Below, piece by piece: positions 1 to 7,905 of a stretch of DNA of 64,000 nucleotides. A program made the translations under genes and the position numbers. The notes beneath the pieces are model-generated. The model was not told the origin of the DNA and ran no database searches. It saw nothing but the letters and a program-made list of their open reading frames with translations. The stretch is from Curtobacterium sp. TC1 (GTDB lineage Bacteria > Actinomycetota > Actinomycetes > Actinomycetales > Microbacteriaceae), in assembly GCF_019844075.1 (NCBI RefSeq), contig NZ_CP081964.1, forward strand, positions 310,001-374,000. Reading direction: 5' to 3'. Every line of letters begins with the position of its first letter. Position 1 is the stretch's first letter.

Positions 1-408
1 CAGGCCGACCCCGCGCAGGCCGGCGCGACCACGGTCGTCCGCGAGCCGCTCGAGCAGGCCAGCCAGTCGCTGCAGTCCGGCGGTCGGACCGTCGGAGAGG
101 GCGAACGGGACGTTCGCGACCGACTCGAGCGCGCCTCCTGGCAGCACGATCCCGACCCGCGCGTGGCCGCCGCCGACGTCCGCGGCGACCGCGTACTCGT
201 CGACGCCGCCGATGCGGAGCACCTTGCGCGGGCGTCCACCGGTCGAGACGTCGGTGCCCTCTTCCGCGAGCAACCCGTGCGACAGCAGCTGGCTGACGAC
301 GTGCGACACCGTCGACGGAGCGGCGCCGAGCAGCGTGGCGATCTCGGTGCGACTCGCGGCCTGGCCGGACGCGACGAGTTCGAGAACGCGAGCAGAGAGG
401 TCCGTCAC
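1..408 (-). CDS. ROK-family transcriptional regulator (3' part missing)
   Basis: The reverse strand reads open from a GTG at 406-408 to the window edge, giving 136 codons without a stop. Residues 5-55 form a winged helix-turn-helix typical of NagC/XylR-type ROK repressors (AAPSTVSHVVSQLLSHGLL). From about residue 70 the ROK fold begins (VAADVGGGHARVGIVLPGG), matching the ATP/sugar-binding start of ROK proteins. GGAG lies about 6 nt before the GTG. Such regulators sense sugars or phosphosugars and repress neighbouring uptake genes. It diverges from the SBP5 ABC importer at 625, and that operon ends in a ROK kinase, so this is probably its local regulator (inference). The effector domain's C-terminal half lies outside the window. 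Confidence 0.85.
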   Translation of the reverse strand, partial: MTDLSARVLELVASGQAASRTEIATLLGAAPSTVSHVVSQLLSHGLLAEEGTDVSTGGRPRKVLRIGGVDEYAVAADVGGGHARVGIVLPGGALESVANVPFALSDGPTAGLQRLAGLLERLADDRGRAGLRGVGL

Positions 409-624
409 GACTTTCTCCAATCCGGGGGAAACGACGGTCGATCCGACCGAACACCCGGAGCCTAACCGGCGGAACGGCCCGTTCACCCTTTCGTCCGATC
501 GGCAGAAACGCAGTTTTTACACGAAGATGTTTGTTTTTCCAACGGCTTTGGCCATTGACTGTGTGCGTGCCGCTCGGCACGCGTGCTCCACCTCCCCAGA
601 ACTCCCACGCACCAGGAGACACAC
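409..624. promoter_or_regulatory. Divergent promoter region between ROK regulator and ABC importer
   Basis: Most of this spacer is GC-rich, but 511-550 is strikingly AT-rich, with two T-runs at 514-518 and 534-538. That is where an RNA polymerase or ROK-repressor site would be expected. I could not fix a convincing -35/-10 pair. A TTGACT hexamer lies at 555-560 but has no good -10 at 17 nt. AGGAGA at 614-619 is the ribosome binding site for the gene at 625. Confidence 0.4.
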
Positions 625-2421
625 ATGACCAAGCCCCGCCGCTGGGCGCTCCTCACCGGAGCAGCGCTCGCCGTGAGCGCCCTGCTCGCCGGATGTTCCG
701 GGGGCGGCTCCGCCACCTCGAACGCGAACACGGACGAGATCGACTACGCCCTCCCCGCCAACTTCACGCCCAACTGGATCCTGCCGATCGGCACCGCCGC
801 GCACCTCAACACCAACAACGGCTCCATCGCGCAGTCGCTGTACGAGCCGCTCGTCGCGTACGACGGCTCCACCGGCAAGATCGCGTGGAACAAGGACGGC
901 TCCGTCGCCACGGACGCGGAGTTCGCCGACGACGGCAAGAGCGTCGAGATCACCCTCGGTGACCGGCACTGGTCCGACGGCGAGGCGATCACCAGCCGCG
1001 ACGTCGAGTTCTGGTTCAACCTGATCAAGGCGAACAAGGACCAGTGGGGCTCGTACTCGAAGGGCAAGGCGCCCGACAACTGGACGTCGTTCAAGGTCGT
1101 CGACGACACCCACTTCACGATCACGTTCGACAAGGCGTACAACTCGGACTGGATGCTCGCCAACCAGCTGAGCCACATCATCCCGCTGCCGCAGCACGCC
1201 TGGGACAAGACGAGCGCGAGCGCGAAGGTCACCGACGCCGACGAGACCACCGCCGGCGCGAAGCAGGTCTGGAAGTACCTGAACACCGCGGCCGGCAAGA
1301 TCTCCGACTACGCCACCGACGACCTGTGGAAGACCATCTCCGGTCCCTACGGCGTCAAGGCGTTCACCACGGCCGGCAAGGTCACCCTCACCGCGAACAC
1401 GAAGTACGACGGTGGTGAGAAGCCCTCGATCACGACCGTCAACCTGCTGCCGTTCACGACGGCCGATGCCGAGGTGAACGCGGTCCGCTCCGGCGAGGTC
1501 GACTACGGCTACATCAACGCCACGGACATGGACCAGGAGTCGTCGTTCACGGCGAAGGGCTACGAGGTCGAGCCGTGGACCGGCTGGGCGATCACGTACA
1601 TGCCGTACAACTTCAACAACCCGGACATGGGTGCGGTCTTCAAGCAGCTGTACGCCCGCCAGGCCGTGCAGATGTCGATCGACCAGAAGTCCCTGTCGAA
1701 GGTCGTCTTCAACGGCACCGCCACCTCGACCTACGGTCCGATCCCGCAGGCGCAGGAGTCCGACTACGTCTCCGACGTGCAGAAGGGCAACCCCTACCCG
1801 TTCAGCACGTCGAAGGCCAAGGACCTGCTGACCAGCCACGGCTGGGAGGAGCAGGGCGGCACGATGGTCTGCACCGACCCGGGCACGTCGGACAGTCAGT
1901 GCGGCGAGGGCGTCAAGGACGGCACGAAGTTCACCATGGGCGTGCTGTCGCAGTCCGGCTCGACCGTGACCGACAACATGATGAGCGCGATCCAGTCCTC
2001 GCTCGCGAAGACCGGCATCGGCTTCACCATCAAGACCGCGCCGGTGTCGAGCGTGCTGTCGCAGACCCCGACGTGCACGAGCGACGAGGCCAGCTGCGAC
2101 TGGGACCTGTCGTTCTTCGGCACCGCGGGCAGCTGGTACTTCCCGGCCTACCCGACCGGTGAGTCGCTCTTCCAGACCGGTGGTTCGGCGAACTTCGGCA
2201 GCTACTCGAACAAGCAGGTCGACGACCTCATCGACGCGACCACCACCTCGACCGACGCCACCGCCGTGCAGGACTACAGCGCAGCGGTCGCGAAGGACCT
2301 GCCGGTGATCTGGCTGCCGAGCCCCGACTACCAGATCTCGGTCGTCAAGAAGGGCCTGTCCGGGTTCGACCAGGACTCGCTCGCCAACTTCCACCCGGCC
2401 CAGTGGAAGTGGACCAAGTAG
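625..2421 (+). CDS. ABC transporter substrate-binding lipoprotein, family 5 (SBP5)
   Basis: 598 residues. A lipoprotein signal peptide ends in the lipobox LLAGC with Cys24 as the lipidated residue, so the mature protein is anchored outside the membrane. The body has the SBP5 pattern of oligopeptide/dipeptide binding proteins: YEPLVAYD near residue 72, then DGKSVEITLGDRHWSDGEAI and RDVEFWFNLIK. I chose ATG 625 over the upstream in-frame GTG 583 because AGGAGA sits 5 nt before it and the signal peptide begins there. It is the first gene of an importer operon with two permeases, a double ATPase and a ROK kinase. Family-5 proteins mostly bind peptides, but some bind oligosaccharides. The ROK regulator and kinase favour a sugar-containing ligand (inference). 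Confidence 0.9.
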   Translation: MTKPRRWALLTGAALAVSALLAGCSGGGSATSNANTDEIDYALPANFTPNWILPIGTAAHLNTNNGSIAQSLYEPLVAYDGSTGKIAWNKDGSVATDAEFADDGKSVEITLGDRHWSDGEAITSRDVEFWFNLIKANKDQWGSYSKGKAPDNWTSFKVVDDTHFTITFDKAYNSDWMLANQLSHIIPLPQHAWDKTSASAKVTDADETTAGAKQVWKYLNTAAGKISDYATDDLWKTISGPYGVKAFTTAGKVTLTANTKYDGGEKPSITTVNLLPFTTADAEVNAVRSGEVDYGYINATDMDQESSFTAKGYEVEPWTGWAITYMPYNFNNPDMGAVFKQLYARQAVQMSIDQKSLSKVVFNGTATSTYGPIPQAQESDYVSDVQKGNPYPFSTSKAKDLLTSHGWEEQGGTMVCTDPGTSDSQCGEGVKDGTKFTMGVLSQSGSTVTDNMMSAIQSSLAKTGIGFTIKTAPVSSVLSQTPTCTSDEASCDWDLSFFGTAGSWYFPAYPTGESLFQTGGSANFGSYSNKQVDDLIDATTTSTDATAVQDYSAAVAKDLPVIWLPSPDYQISVVKKGLSGFDQDSLANFHPAQWKWTK

Positions 2422-2433
2422 GAACGTGACCAC

Positions 2434-2480
2434 GGACGGAAGGCGCGGTGTGCGCCCGACGCGCACCGCGCCTCCCGTCC
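2434..2480 (+). terminator. Intercistronic hairpin (attenuator) after the SBP5 gene
   Basis: A 17-bp stem pairs 2434-2450 with 2464-2480 with one mismatch (at 2440), loop 13 nt. It has the same sequence style as the stand-alone terminators elsewhere in the window (GGACGGRAGGCGCGG...). It lies between the binding-protein gene and the first permease, where partial termination or 3'-end protection would give the usual excess of binding protein over permease. Confidence 0.7.
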
Positions 2481-2513
2481 GCTCCGACGCAACAACCAGA
2501 CGACGGAAGCCGC

Positions 2514-3473
2514 ATGACCACAGTCCTCTACCTCACCAGGCGCGTCCTGCAGGCGCTCGCGGTGATCCTCATCGTCACGATCGTGGTGTTCTGCCTGCTG
2601 CACGCGCTGCCCGGCGGACCCGCCCGCGGTGTCCTCGGCGTCTCGGCCACGCCCGCGCAGATCACCGCGTTCAACCAGGCGCAGGGACTCGACCAGGCCC
2701 TGCCGGTGCAGTACCTGCGCTTCCTCGGCCGCCTGCTCACGGGTGACCTCGGCACCTCGTACACGCTCAACGAACCGGTGTCGCAGCTCATCGCCGAGCG
2801 CCTGCCGAAGACCCTCGTCCTCACCGGCATCTCCGCCGTCCTCGGCCTCGTCGTCGCGATCCCGGTCGGCATGCTCCAGGCAGCCCGCCGCAACGGCGCG
2901 GTCGACTACGCCGCCACCGCGCTGGCCTTCGTCTTCTACTCGACGCCGGCCTTCTTCCTCGGCCTCGTCCTGATCATCGTGTTCAGCCAGCAGCTGCCGT
3001 GGCTGCCGTCGCAGGCGCCGAGCGGCAACACCCTCGCCGAGGTGTTCCAGGACCCGGCCGGGCTCGTCCTGCCCGTCGTCACCGGAGCGCTCGCGATGAT
3101 CGCCGTGTTCAGCCGGTACATGCGGGCCTCGACCCTCGAGAACCTGCAGGAGGACTACGTCCGCACCGCCCGCGCCGGGGGAGCGTCGACGATGACGATC
3201 CTGCGCCGCCACGTGTTCCGGAACTCGCTGACGCCCGTCGTCGCGATGCTCGGCTACTACCTGCCCGTGCTGTTCGGCGGTGCCCTCGTCACGGAGCAGC
3301 TCTTCAACTACCCCGGCATGGGGCTCCTGTTCTGGAACGCGGCGCAGTCGTCGGACTACCCGACGCTGCTCGGCTGTGTCCTCGTCATCTCCATCGCGAC
3401 CGTCATCGGCACCCTGCTCGCTGACGTCGCGCAGTCATTGATCGATCCCCGAGTGAAGGCGAGCCGAGCATGA
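2514..3473 (+). CDS. ABC transporter permease, DppB/OppB-like
   Basis: 319 residues with six predicted membrane segments. The N-terminal segment (residues 5-30) is followed by a periplasmic stretch containing LPVQYLRFLGRLLTGDLGTSY, which is characteristic of DppB-type permeases. The cytoplasmic EAA loop that contacts the ATPase is visible as TARAGGASTMTILRRHVFRN near residue 220. ATG 2514 was chosen because upstream codons run into the hairpin at 2434-2480, and translation from 2514 starts right at the membrane helix. The stop codon lies in ATGAGC, overlapping a short ORF that leads to the second permease. It forms the heterodimeric pore together with the product of 3529-4422. Confidence 0.9.
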   Translation: MTTVLYLTRRVLQALAVILIVTIVVFCLLHALPGGPARGVLGVSATPAQITAFNQAQGLDQALPVQYLRFLGRLLTGDLGTSYTLNEPVSQLIAERLPKTLVLTGISAVLGLVVAIPVGMLQAARRNGAVDYAATALAFVFYSTPAFFLGLVLIIVFSQQLPWLPSQAPSGNTLAEVFQDPAGLVLPVVTGALAMIAVFSRYMRASTLENLQEDYVRTARAGGASTMTILRRHVFRNSLTPVVAMLGYYLPVLFGGALVTEQLFNYPGMGLLFWNAAQSSDYPTLLGCVLVISIATVIGTLLADVAQSLIDPRVKASRA

Positions 3474-3480
3474 GCGCCGT
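3453..3480 (+). repeat. 28-bp direct repeat, copy 1 (stop/start junction)
   Basis: Identical to 3512-3539. The unit holds the last codons of the upstream permease (VKASRA then stop) fused to an overlapping ATGAGCGCCGT start. It looks like a duplicated gene junction. Confidence 0.95.
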
Positions 3481-3532
3481 GACAGTGATCGACACTGCGT
3501 CCACCCATGACGTGAAGGCGAGCCGAGCATGA
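3470..3532 (+). CDS. 20-residue mini-ORF bridging the two permease genes
   Basis: An ATG at 3470 overlaps the TGA of the first permease (ATGA). The frame runs 20 codons and stops at 3530-3532, where its TGA again overlaps the ATG (3529) of the second permease. The peptide ends in VKASRA like the upstream permease, because both ends lie in a 28-bp repeat. It probably has no function as a peptide; it may relay terminating ribosomes from one permease gene to the next (inference). It could also simply be a by-product of the duplication. Confidence 0.5.
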   Translation: MSAVTVIDTASTHDVKASRA

Positions 3533-3539
3533 GCGCCGT
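3512..3539 (+). repeat. 28-bp direct repeat, copy 2 (stop/start junction)
   Basis: Exact second copy of 3453-3480, offset by 59 nt. It carries the start codon actually used for the second permease. The sequences diverge immediately after the 28th base. Confidence 0.95.
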
Positions 3540-4422
3540 ACAACTGGCACCCGAAGCCCCGGGCGCGCCCGTCACGGTCGCGGCCACCGGGTTCCGGCTC
3601 GCCGCCCGCCGGTTCCGCGGCAACACGCTCGCCGTGATCGGCCTGGCCGTGATCGTCGTCATCGTCCTGTTCTGCTTCGTCGGGCCGTTCCTGTACCCGA
3701 CGGACCAGACCCACACCCTGCTCGAGCAGGCCAACCAGGGTCCGAGCGCCGCGCACTGGCTCGGCACCGACGCCGTCGGCCACGACGTGCTCGGCCGGCT
3801 GATGTACGGCGGCAAGGTCTCGCTCATGGTCGGCATCGCCGCCGGGGTCCTGGCCACGGTCGTCGGCACCCTGTGGGGTTCGGTCGCCGGGTACGTCGGC
3901 GGCTGGGTCGACGCGCTGATGATGCGCGTCGTCGACGCGGGCATCGCGATCCCGGCGCTGTTCATCCTGCTCGTCATCTCGGCCATCACGACCCCCGGCG
4001 TCGCCGGGCTCATCCTGATCCTCGGTCTGGTGTCGTGGCTGGTGCCCTCCCGCCTGATCCGCGCCGAGACCCTGACGCTGAAGAACCGCGACTACGTGCT
4101 GACGCTGCGCGCGATCGGCGGCTCGCACGCCCGCGCCATCGGCAAGCACCTGCTGCCGAACTCGGTGTCCACGATCGTCGTCGCCGCCACCTTCCAGGTC
4201 GCCGACGCGATCCTGCTCGTCGCCTACGTCTCGTACCTCGGCCTCGGCGTGCAGCCGCCCGCGACGGACTGGGGCGGCATGCTCTCGGCGGGACTCACCG
4301 CCGCGTACTCCGGACGCTGGTGGCTCATCGTGCCGCCGGGTCTGGCCGTGATCCTGATCGTCTGCGCGTTCAACGCCGTGGGCGACGGGCTCCGGGACGC
4401 CTTCGACGTGAGGGGCCGCTGA
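3529..4422 (+). CDS. ABC transporter permease, DppC/OppC-like
   Basis: 297 residues. The N-terminal cytoplasmic part contains FRLAARRFRGNTLAVIGL, the OppC_N type motif. It is followed by a first membrane helix and the periplasmic HWLGTDAVGHDVLGRLMYGG, a hallmark of DppC proteins (LGTD...GRD). The EAA loop reads LRAIGGSHARAIGKHLLPNS near residue 190. Five to six membrane helices are expected. It partners the 2514 permease. Its stop overlaps the start of the ATPase gene by one base (TGATG at 4420-4424), which implies translational coupling. Confidence 0.9.
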   Translation: MSAVQLAPEAPGAPVTVAATGFRLAARRFRGNTLAVIGLAVIVVIVLFCFVGPFLYPTDQTHTLLEQANQGPSAAHWLGTDAVGHDVLGRLMYGGKVSLMVGIAAGVLATVVGTLWGSVAGYVGGWVDALMMRVVDAGIAIPALFILLVISAITTPGVAGLILILGLVSWLVPSRLIRAETLTLKNRDYVLTLRAIGGSHARAIGKHLLPNSVSTIVVAATFQVADAILLVAYVSYLGLGVQPPATDWGGMLSAGLTAAYSGRWWLIVPPGLAVILIVCAFNAVGDGLRDAFDVRGR

Positions 4423-6110
4423 TGACCACCGAACCGATCCTGCGGACGTCCGACCTCGGCGTCTCCTTCAGCACCGAGTCCGGCACCGTGTCGGCCGTGC
4501 GGGGCGTGTCCCTGACGGTCGCCCCCGGCGAGACGCTCGCCCTGGTCGGCGAGTCCGGGTCCGGCAAGTCCACCGTGGCGCTCGCCGCGATGGGCCTGCT
4601 CTCCGGCAACGCGACCGCGACGGGCAGCGCCGAGGTCGCGGGACACCAGGTGGTGGGCGCCCCCGAACCGTCGCTCCGTGCACTGCGGGGCTCCACGGTG
4701 TCGATGGTCTTCCAGGAGCCGGCGACCGCCCTCGACCCGCTCACCCGGGTCGGCGCGCAGATCGCCGAGGTGATCCGGAACCACCGCGACGTCTCCGCGT
4801 CCGCCGCCGCGGCCGAGGCCGTCGACCTGCTCCGCCGCGTCGGGATCCCCTCGCCGGAGCAGCGGGCGCGGTCGTTCCCCTTCCAGCTGTCCGGCGGGCA
4901 GCGGCAGCGCGTGGTGATCGCGATGGCGATCGCGAACTCGCCGAAACTGCTCATCGCGGACGAGCCGACGACCGCGCTCGACGTGACGGTGCAGGCCGAG
5001 ATCCTCGAACTGCTCCGGAAGCTCGCCGTCGACACCGGCACGGGCGTCCTGCTCGTGACGCACAACATGGGCGTCGTCGCGGACTTCGCGGACCGCGTCG
5101 CGGTCATGCTGCAGGGCGAGATCGTCGAGACCGGCGGCGTCGAGGACGTCCTGCTCCGCCCGGAGCACGAGTACACCAAGCGGCTGCTCGCCGCGGTGCC
5201 GCGGCTCGACGTGGCGGGCGACCGTCCCGCCGCTCCGGTCGGCGCGGGCTCCGCTGACGCGGCGGCCGGGAGGCCCGGTGCGGCCCCGGTGGTCGACCTG
5301 CGGGACGTCTCGGTGACCTTCGGGCGCGGGGCGCGCGCCGTCCAGGCGTTGCAGGGGATCGACATCGCCGTGCACGCGGGCGAGACGGTCGGCCTGGTCG
5401 GCGAGTCCGGCTCCGGCAAGTCCACCGCGGCCCGGGTGGCGCTCGGGCTCATCAAGCCGACGTCCGGCACGGTCTCGCTGTTCGGACAGGACCTGCGCAG
5501 CGCCAAGGGTCGTGACCGTCGGGCACTCCGGTCCGGCATCGGCGTCGTGCTGCAGGACCCCGTGGCCTCGCTCGACGCCCGGATGTCCGTCGCGGAGTGC
5601 ATCGCCGAACCGCTCGCCGTGCACCGCCGTGGCATGTCGTCGGCGGACCGTCGCCGCCGGATCGACGAGGTGCTCGACGCCGTCCGGCTGCCGCGGACCC
5701 TGGCGTCCCGGGCCCCGCGTGAGCTCTCGGGTGGGCAGCGTCAGCGGGTCTCGCTGGCCCGTGCCCTGGTGCTCGAGCCGCGGTTGCTCGTCGCCGACGA
5801 ACCGACCTCGGCGCTCGACGTCAGCGTGCAGGAGACCGTGCTCGAGGTCCTCGGCGAGCTGCAGGACGACCTGGGCTTCGCGTGCCTGTTCGTCTCGCAC
5901 GACCTGGCCGTGGTGCAGCACTTCGCCGAGCGCGTCGTCGTGATGCGCCAGGGGGTCGTCGAGGAGCAGGGCACCACCGGCACGACGCTCCTGCATCCCA
6001 CCACCGACTACACGCGACGCCTGCTCGCCGCCGTGCCGGTGCCGGACCCCGTCCTGCAACGGCAGCGGCGGACCGAGCGCCTCGCCTCGCTCGCGGCGGT
6101 GACCGCGTGA
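4422..6110 (+). CDS. ABC transporter ATPase with two fused nucleotide-binding domains (DppD-DppF type)
   Basis: 562 residues holding two complete ABC domains in one chain. The first (about 5-270) has Walker A GESGSGKS at residues 43-50, signature LSGGQRQRV and Walker B LLIADEPTTALD. The second (about 290-550) repeats these with GESGSGKS, LSGGQRQRV and LLVADEPTSALD. This arrangement is common in actinobacteria for the peptide/nickel importer class. Start 4422 overlaps the permease stop; the longer upstream frame runs antisense-like through the permease and lacks ABC features. It powers the importer formed by the two permeases. The stop overlaps the GTG of the ROK kinase. Confidence 0.93.
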   Translation: MTTEPILRTSDLGVSFSTESGTVSAVRGVSLTVAPGETLALVGESGSGKSTVALAAMGLLSGNATATGSAEVAGHQVVGAPEPSLRALRGSTVSMVFQEPATALDPLTRVGAQIAEVIRNHRDVSASAAAAEAVDLLRRVGIPSPEQRARSFPFQLSGGQRQRVVIAMAIANSPKLLIADEPTTALDVTVQAEILELLRKLAVDTGTGVLLVTHNMGVVADFADRVAVMLQGEIVETGGVEDVLLRPEHEYTKRLLAAVPRLDVAGDRPAAPVGAGSADAAAGRPGAAPVVDLRDVSVTFGRGARAVQALQGIDIAVHAGETVGLVGESGSGKSTAARVALGLIKPTSGTVSLFGQDLRSAKGRDRRALRSGIGVVLQDPVASLDARMSVAECIAEPLAVHRRGMSSADRRRRIDEVLDAVRLPRTLASRAPRELSGGQRQRVSLARALVLEPRLLVADEPTSALDVSVQETVLEVLGELQDDLGFACLFVSHDLAVVQHFAERVVVMRQGVVEEQGTTGTTLLHPTTDYTRRLLAAVPVPDPVLQRQRRTERLASLAAVTA

Positions 6111-7030
6111 CCCGGGTGATCGCCGGCGTCGACGTCGGCGGCACGAACACCAAGGTCGTCCTGACGACCCCGGACCTCGAGGTCGTCGACCGCGTCGACC
6201 TGCCGACGCCCGCCCACGCGGGCGGGGCGGCGATCGTGACGGCCGCCGTCGGGGCGGTGACGGGCCTGCTCGTCCGGCACCGGGCCTCCTTGGCGGGTGT
6301 CGGGGTGGGCGCGGCCGGCGTGGTCGACGCGGCCACGGGCACCGTCCTGGTGACGGGCAACTCGTTCACCGGCTGGGCCGGTTACGGCGTGACCCGCGCG
6401 GTCAACGACGCCCTCGGCGTGCCGGCGACGCTCGACAACGACGTGAACGCGTTCCTGCTCGGCGAGATCGCCACCGGCGCCGTCGCGGGGGAGTCCGACG
6501 TGCTCGGGATGACCCTCGGCACCGGGGTCGGCGGTGCGTTCGTGCTCGGCGGACGGCTGTTCGCGGGGCCGCGCGGCGCCGCCGGAGAGATCGGCCACGT
6601 GCCGGGCTTCGGCGACGCGCTGTGCACCTGCGGACAGGTCGGACACCTCGAGACCATCGCGGGCGCCCGCGGCATCGCCGACCGGTACGCCGAACGATCC
6701 GGCCGGCGGCTGTCGGCGCGCGACGTCGCGGTCGCCGCACGTGCCGGTGACACGGACGCCGCGGCCGTGTTCCAGGCCGCGGGGTGGGGACTGGCGCGCG
6801 CCGCCCTGCTCACCGCGGGCATCCTCGACGTCACGACGATCGTGATCGGGGGTGGCATCGCGCGGTCGTGGGACCTGCTCGAACCGGCCATCACCGCGGC
6901 GATCGCGGCCGAGCCCCCGGTGAGCGGCGCGACGATCCGCCTGGCGCAGTCGACCCTCGGGTCGGACGCCGTCGCGCTCGGCGCCGCGTCGCAGGTGCGC
7001 GCGCTGGTGCTCGAGGCCGAGCCGGCGTAG
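6107..7030 (+). CDS. ROK-family sugar kinase
   Basis: 307 residues. The N-terminal phosphate-binding motif is GVDVGGTNTK, followed by the catalytic-loop region LDNDVNAFLLGE and the Gly-rich LGTGVGGAFVLGGRLF. The zinc-binding ROK signature is CTCGQVGHLE near residue 177 (Cys residues plus an upstream His in GEIGHVPG). These are features of glucokinase and N-acetylhexosamine kinases. GTG 6107 overlaps the ATPase stop (GTGA), so it belongs to the importer operon. It likely phosphorylates the sugar freed from the imported compound. Glucose, N-acetylglucosamine and N-acetylmannosamine are all possible; the sequence alone does not decide. Confidence 0.88.
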   Translation: MTRVIAGVDVGGTNTKVVLTTPDLEVVDRVDLPTPAHAGGAAIVTAAVGAVTGLLVRHRASLAGVGVGAAGVVDAATGTVLVTGNSFTGWAGYGVTRAVNDALGVPATLDNDVNAFLLGEIATGAVAGESDVLGMTLGTGVGGAFVLGGRLFAGPRGAAGEIGHVPGFGDALCTCGQVGHLETIAGARGIADRYAERSGRRLSARDVAVAARAGDTDAAAVFQAAGWGLARAALLTAGILDVTTIVIGGGIARSWDLLEPAITAAIAAEPPVSGATIRLAQSTLGSDAVALGAASQVRALVLEAEPA

Positions 7031-7033
7031 CGG

Positions 7034-7052
7034 CCGGCTCGGCGGCAGCCGG
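7034..7052. terminator. Weak hairpin between convergent genes
   Basis: CCGGCT at 7034-7039 pairs with AGCCGG at 7047-7052 around a 7-nt loop. It lies between the ROK kinase stop and the convergent lipoprotein stop. It is short and could be chance in GC-rich DNA. Confidence 0.35.
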
Positions 7053-7054
7053 GG

Positions 7055-7783
7055 TCAGCGCACCCAGACGACGATGCCGCGCAGGTCGTGCAGCACCGCC
7101 GCCAGGCCCGCACGCAGCGCGCGGTCGGCGCGCTCCTCGGTGAAGGTGGACGGGTCGTAGTGGCTCGACGGCCCGAGTCCCTCGCCGCGGAAGCCGCCGC
7201 CGGTCCAGTCCGCGGCCGTCACGTTCGACGTCGGCTCGGCGATCTCGGCGCCGACGACCAGGAACTGCTGGTGCAGCGCGGTCGGCGACACCGCGGCGAG
7301 CGGGTCGACCATGTGGTTGCCGACGCTGATCACCAGGTCGGACCGCTCGTCGATCGCCCGGGTGACCGCGGCGATCCGGTCGTCGGCGTCCGTCGCCGAC
7401 ACCGTCGTGACGGTGACGTCCTCGTCCGCCGCCCACGACGCGACGGCGTCGAGCAGGGTCCGGGTCGGAGCGTCCTCCGCGTCGCCGGCGTCCGACAGGA
7501 GCACGACGTCGTAACCGTCGGGGGCGTGCACCCCGGACCACGAACCCGGCTCCGGGTGGATGGTGGCCTCGGGTGCCGGCGGCCGCGTCGGGTCGGAGAA
7601 GCCCGCGCCGAGGACACCGGCCGTGGCGTGCGCCGTCGCCGACGTGCCGGTGCCGGCGTCGGTTCCGGCTCCTGCGTCGGTCCCGCCGGGCGTCGCCGAG
7701 CACCCGGCCAGCACGGCGGCGCCGGCGCCGACGAGGGCGACGGCGGTCAGCAGGACGGTCGTCCGAGCGGCGAGGCGGGTCAC
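7055..7783 (-). CDS. Lipoprotein related to BMP/PnrA substrate-binding proteins
   Basis: 242 residues starting at GTG 7781-7783. The signal peptide ends in VLAGC with Cys28, so this is an exported lipoprotein. A low-complexity Gly/Ala/Thr linker follows. The folded part (about 75-240) has YDVVLLSDAGDAEDAPTRTL, then RSDLVISVGNHMVDPLAAV and QFLVVGAE, resembling the N-terminal lobe of BMP/PnrA periplasmic proteins that bind nucleosides or autoinducers. At 242 residues it is shorter than the usual 330 or so, so one lobe may be reduced. No transporter genes are adjacent. The start rests on the signal peptide; no clear ribosome binding site is visible. Confidence 0.65.
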   Translation of the reverse strand: MTRLAARTTVLLTAVALVGAGAAVLAGCSATPGGTDAGAGTDAGTGTSATAHATAGVLGAGFSDPTRPPAPEATIHPEPGSWSGVHAPDGYDVVLLSDAGDAEDAPTRTLLDAVASWAADEDVTVTTVSATDADDRIAAVTRAIDERSDLVISVGNHMVDPLAAVSPTALHQQFLVVGAEIAEPTSNVTAADWTGGGFRGEGLGPSSHYDPSTFTEERADRALRAGLAAVLHDLRGIVVWVR

Positions 7784-7905
7784 TGCATCATCGAAACACG
7801 TCGGTGCGCCCCACCGGGCCGACTCCGGCGGCTGTCCGACACCTGTCCCACTGCTGGTCACCACCTGTTCACCTGCCGGTCGTCCGAGGGCCGGATCGTC
7901 TGCGC

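Noticed and set aside
3873..4421. Long N-terminal extension of the double ATPase
   Set aside because: It overlaps the permease in another frame and lacks ABC features; ATG 4422 overlaps the permease stop and starts the ABC domain.
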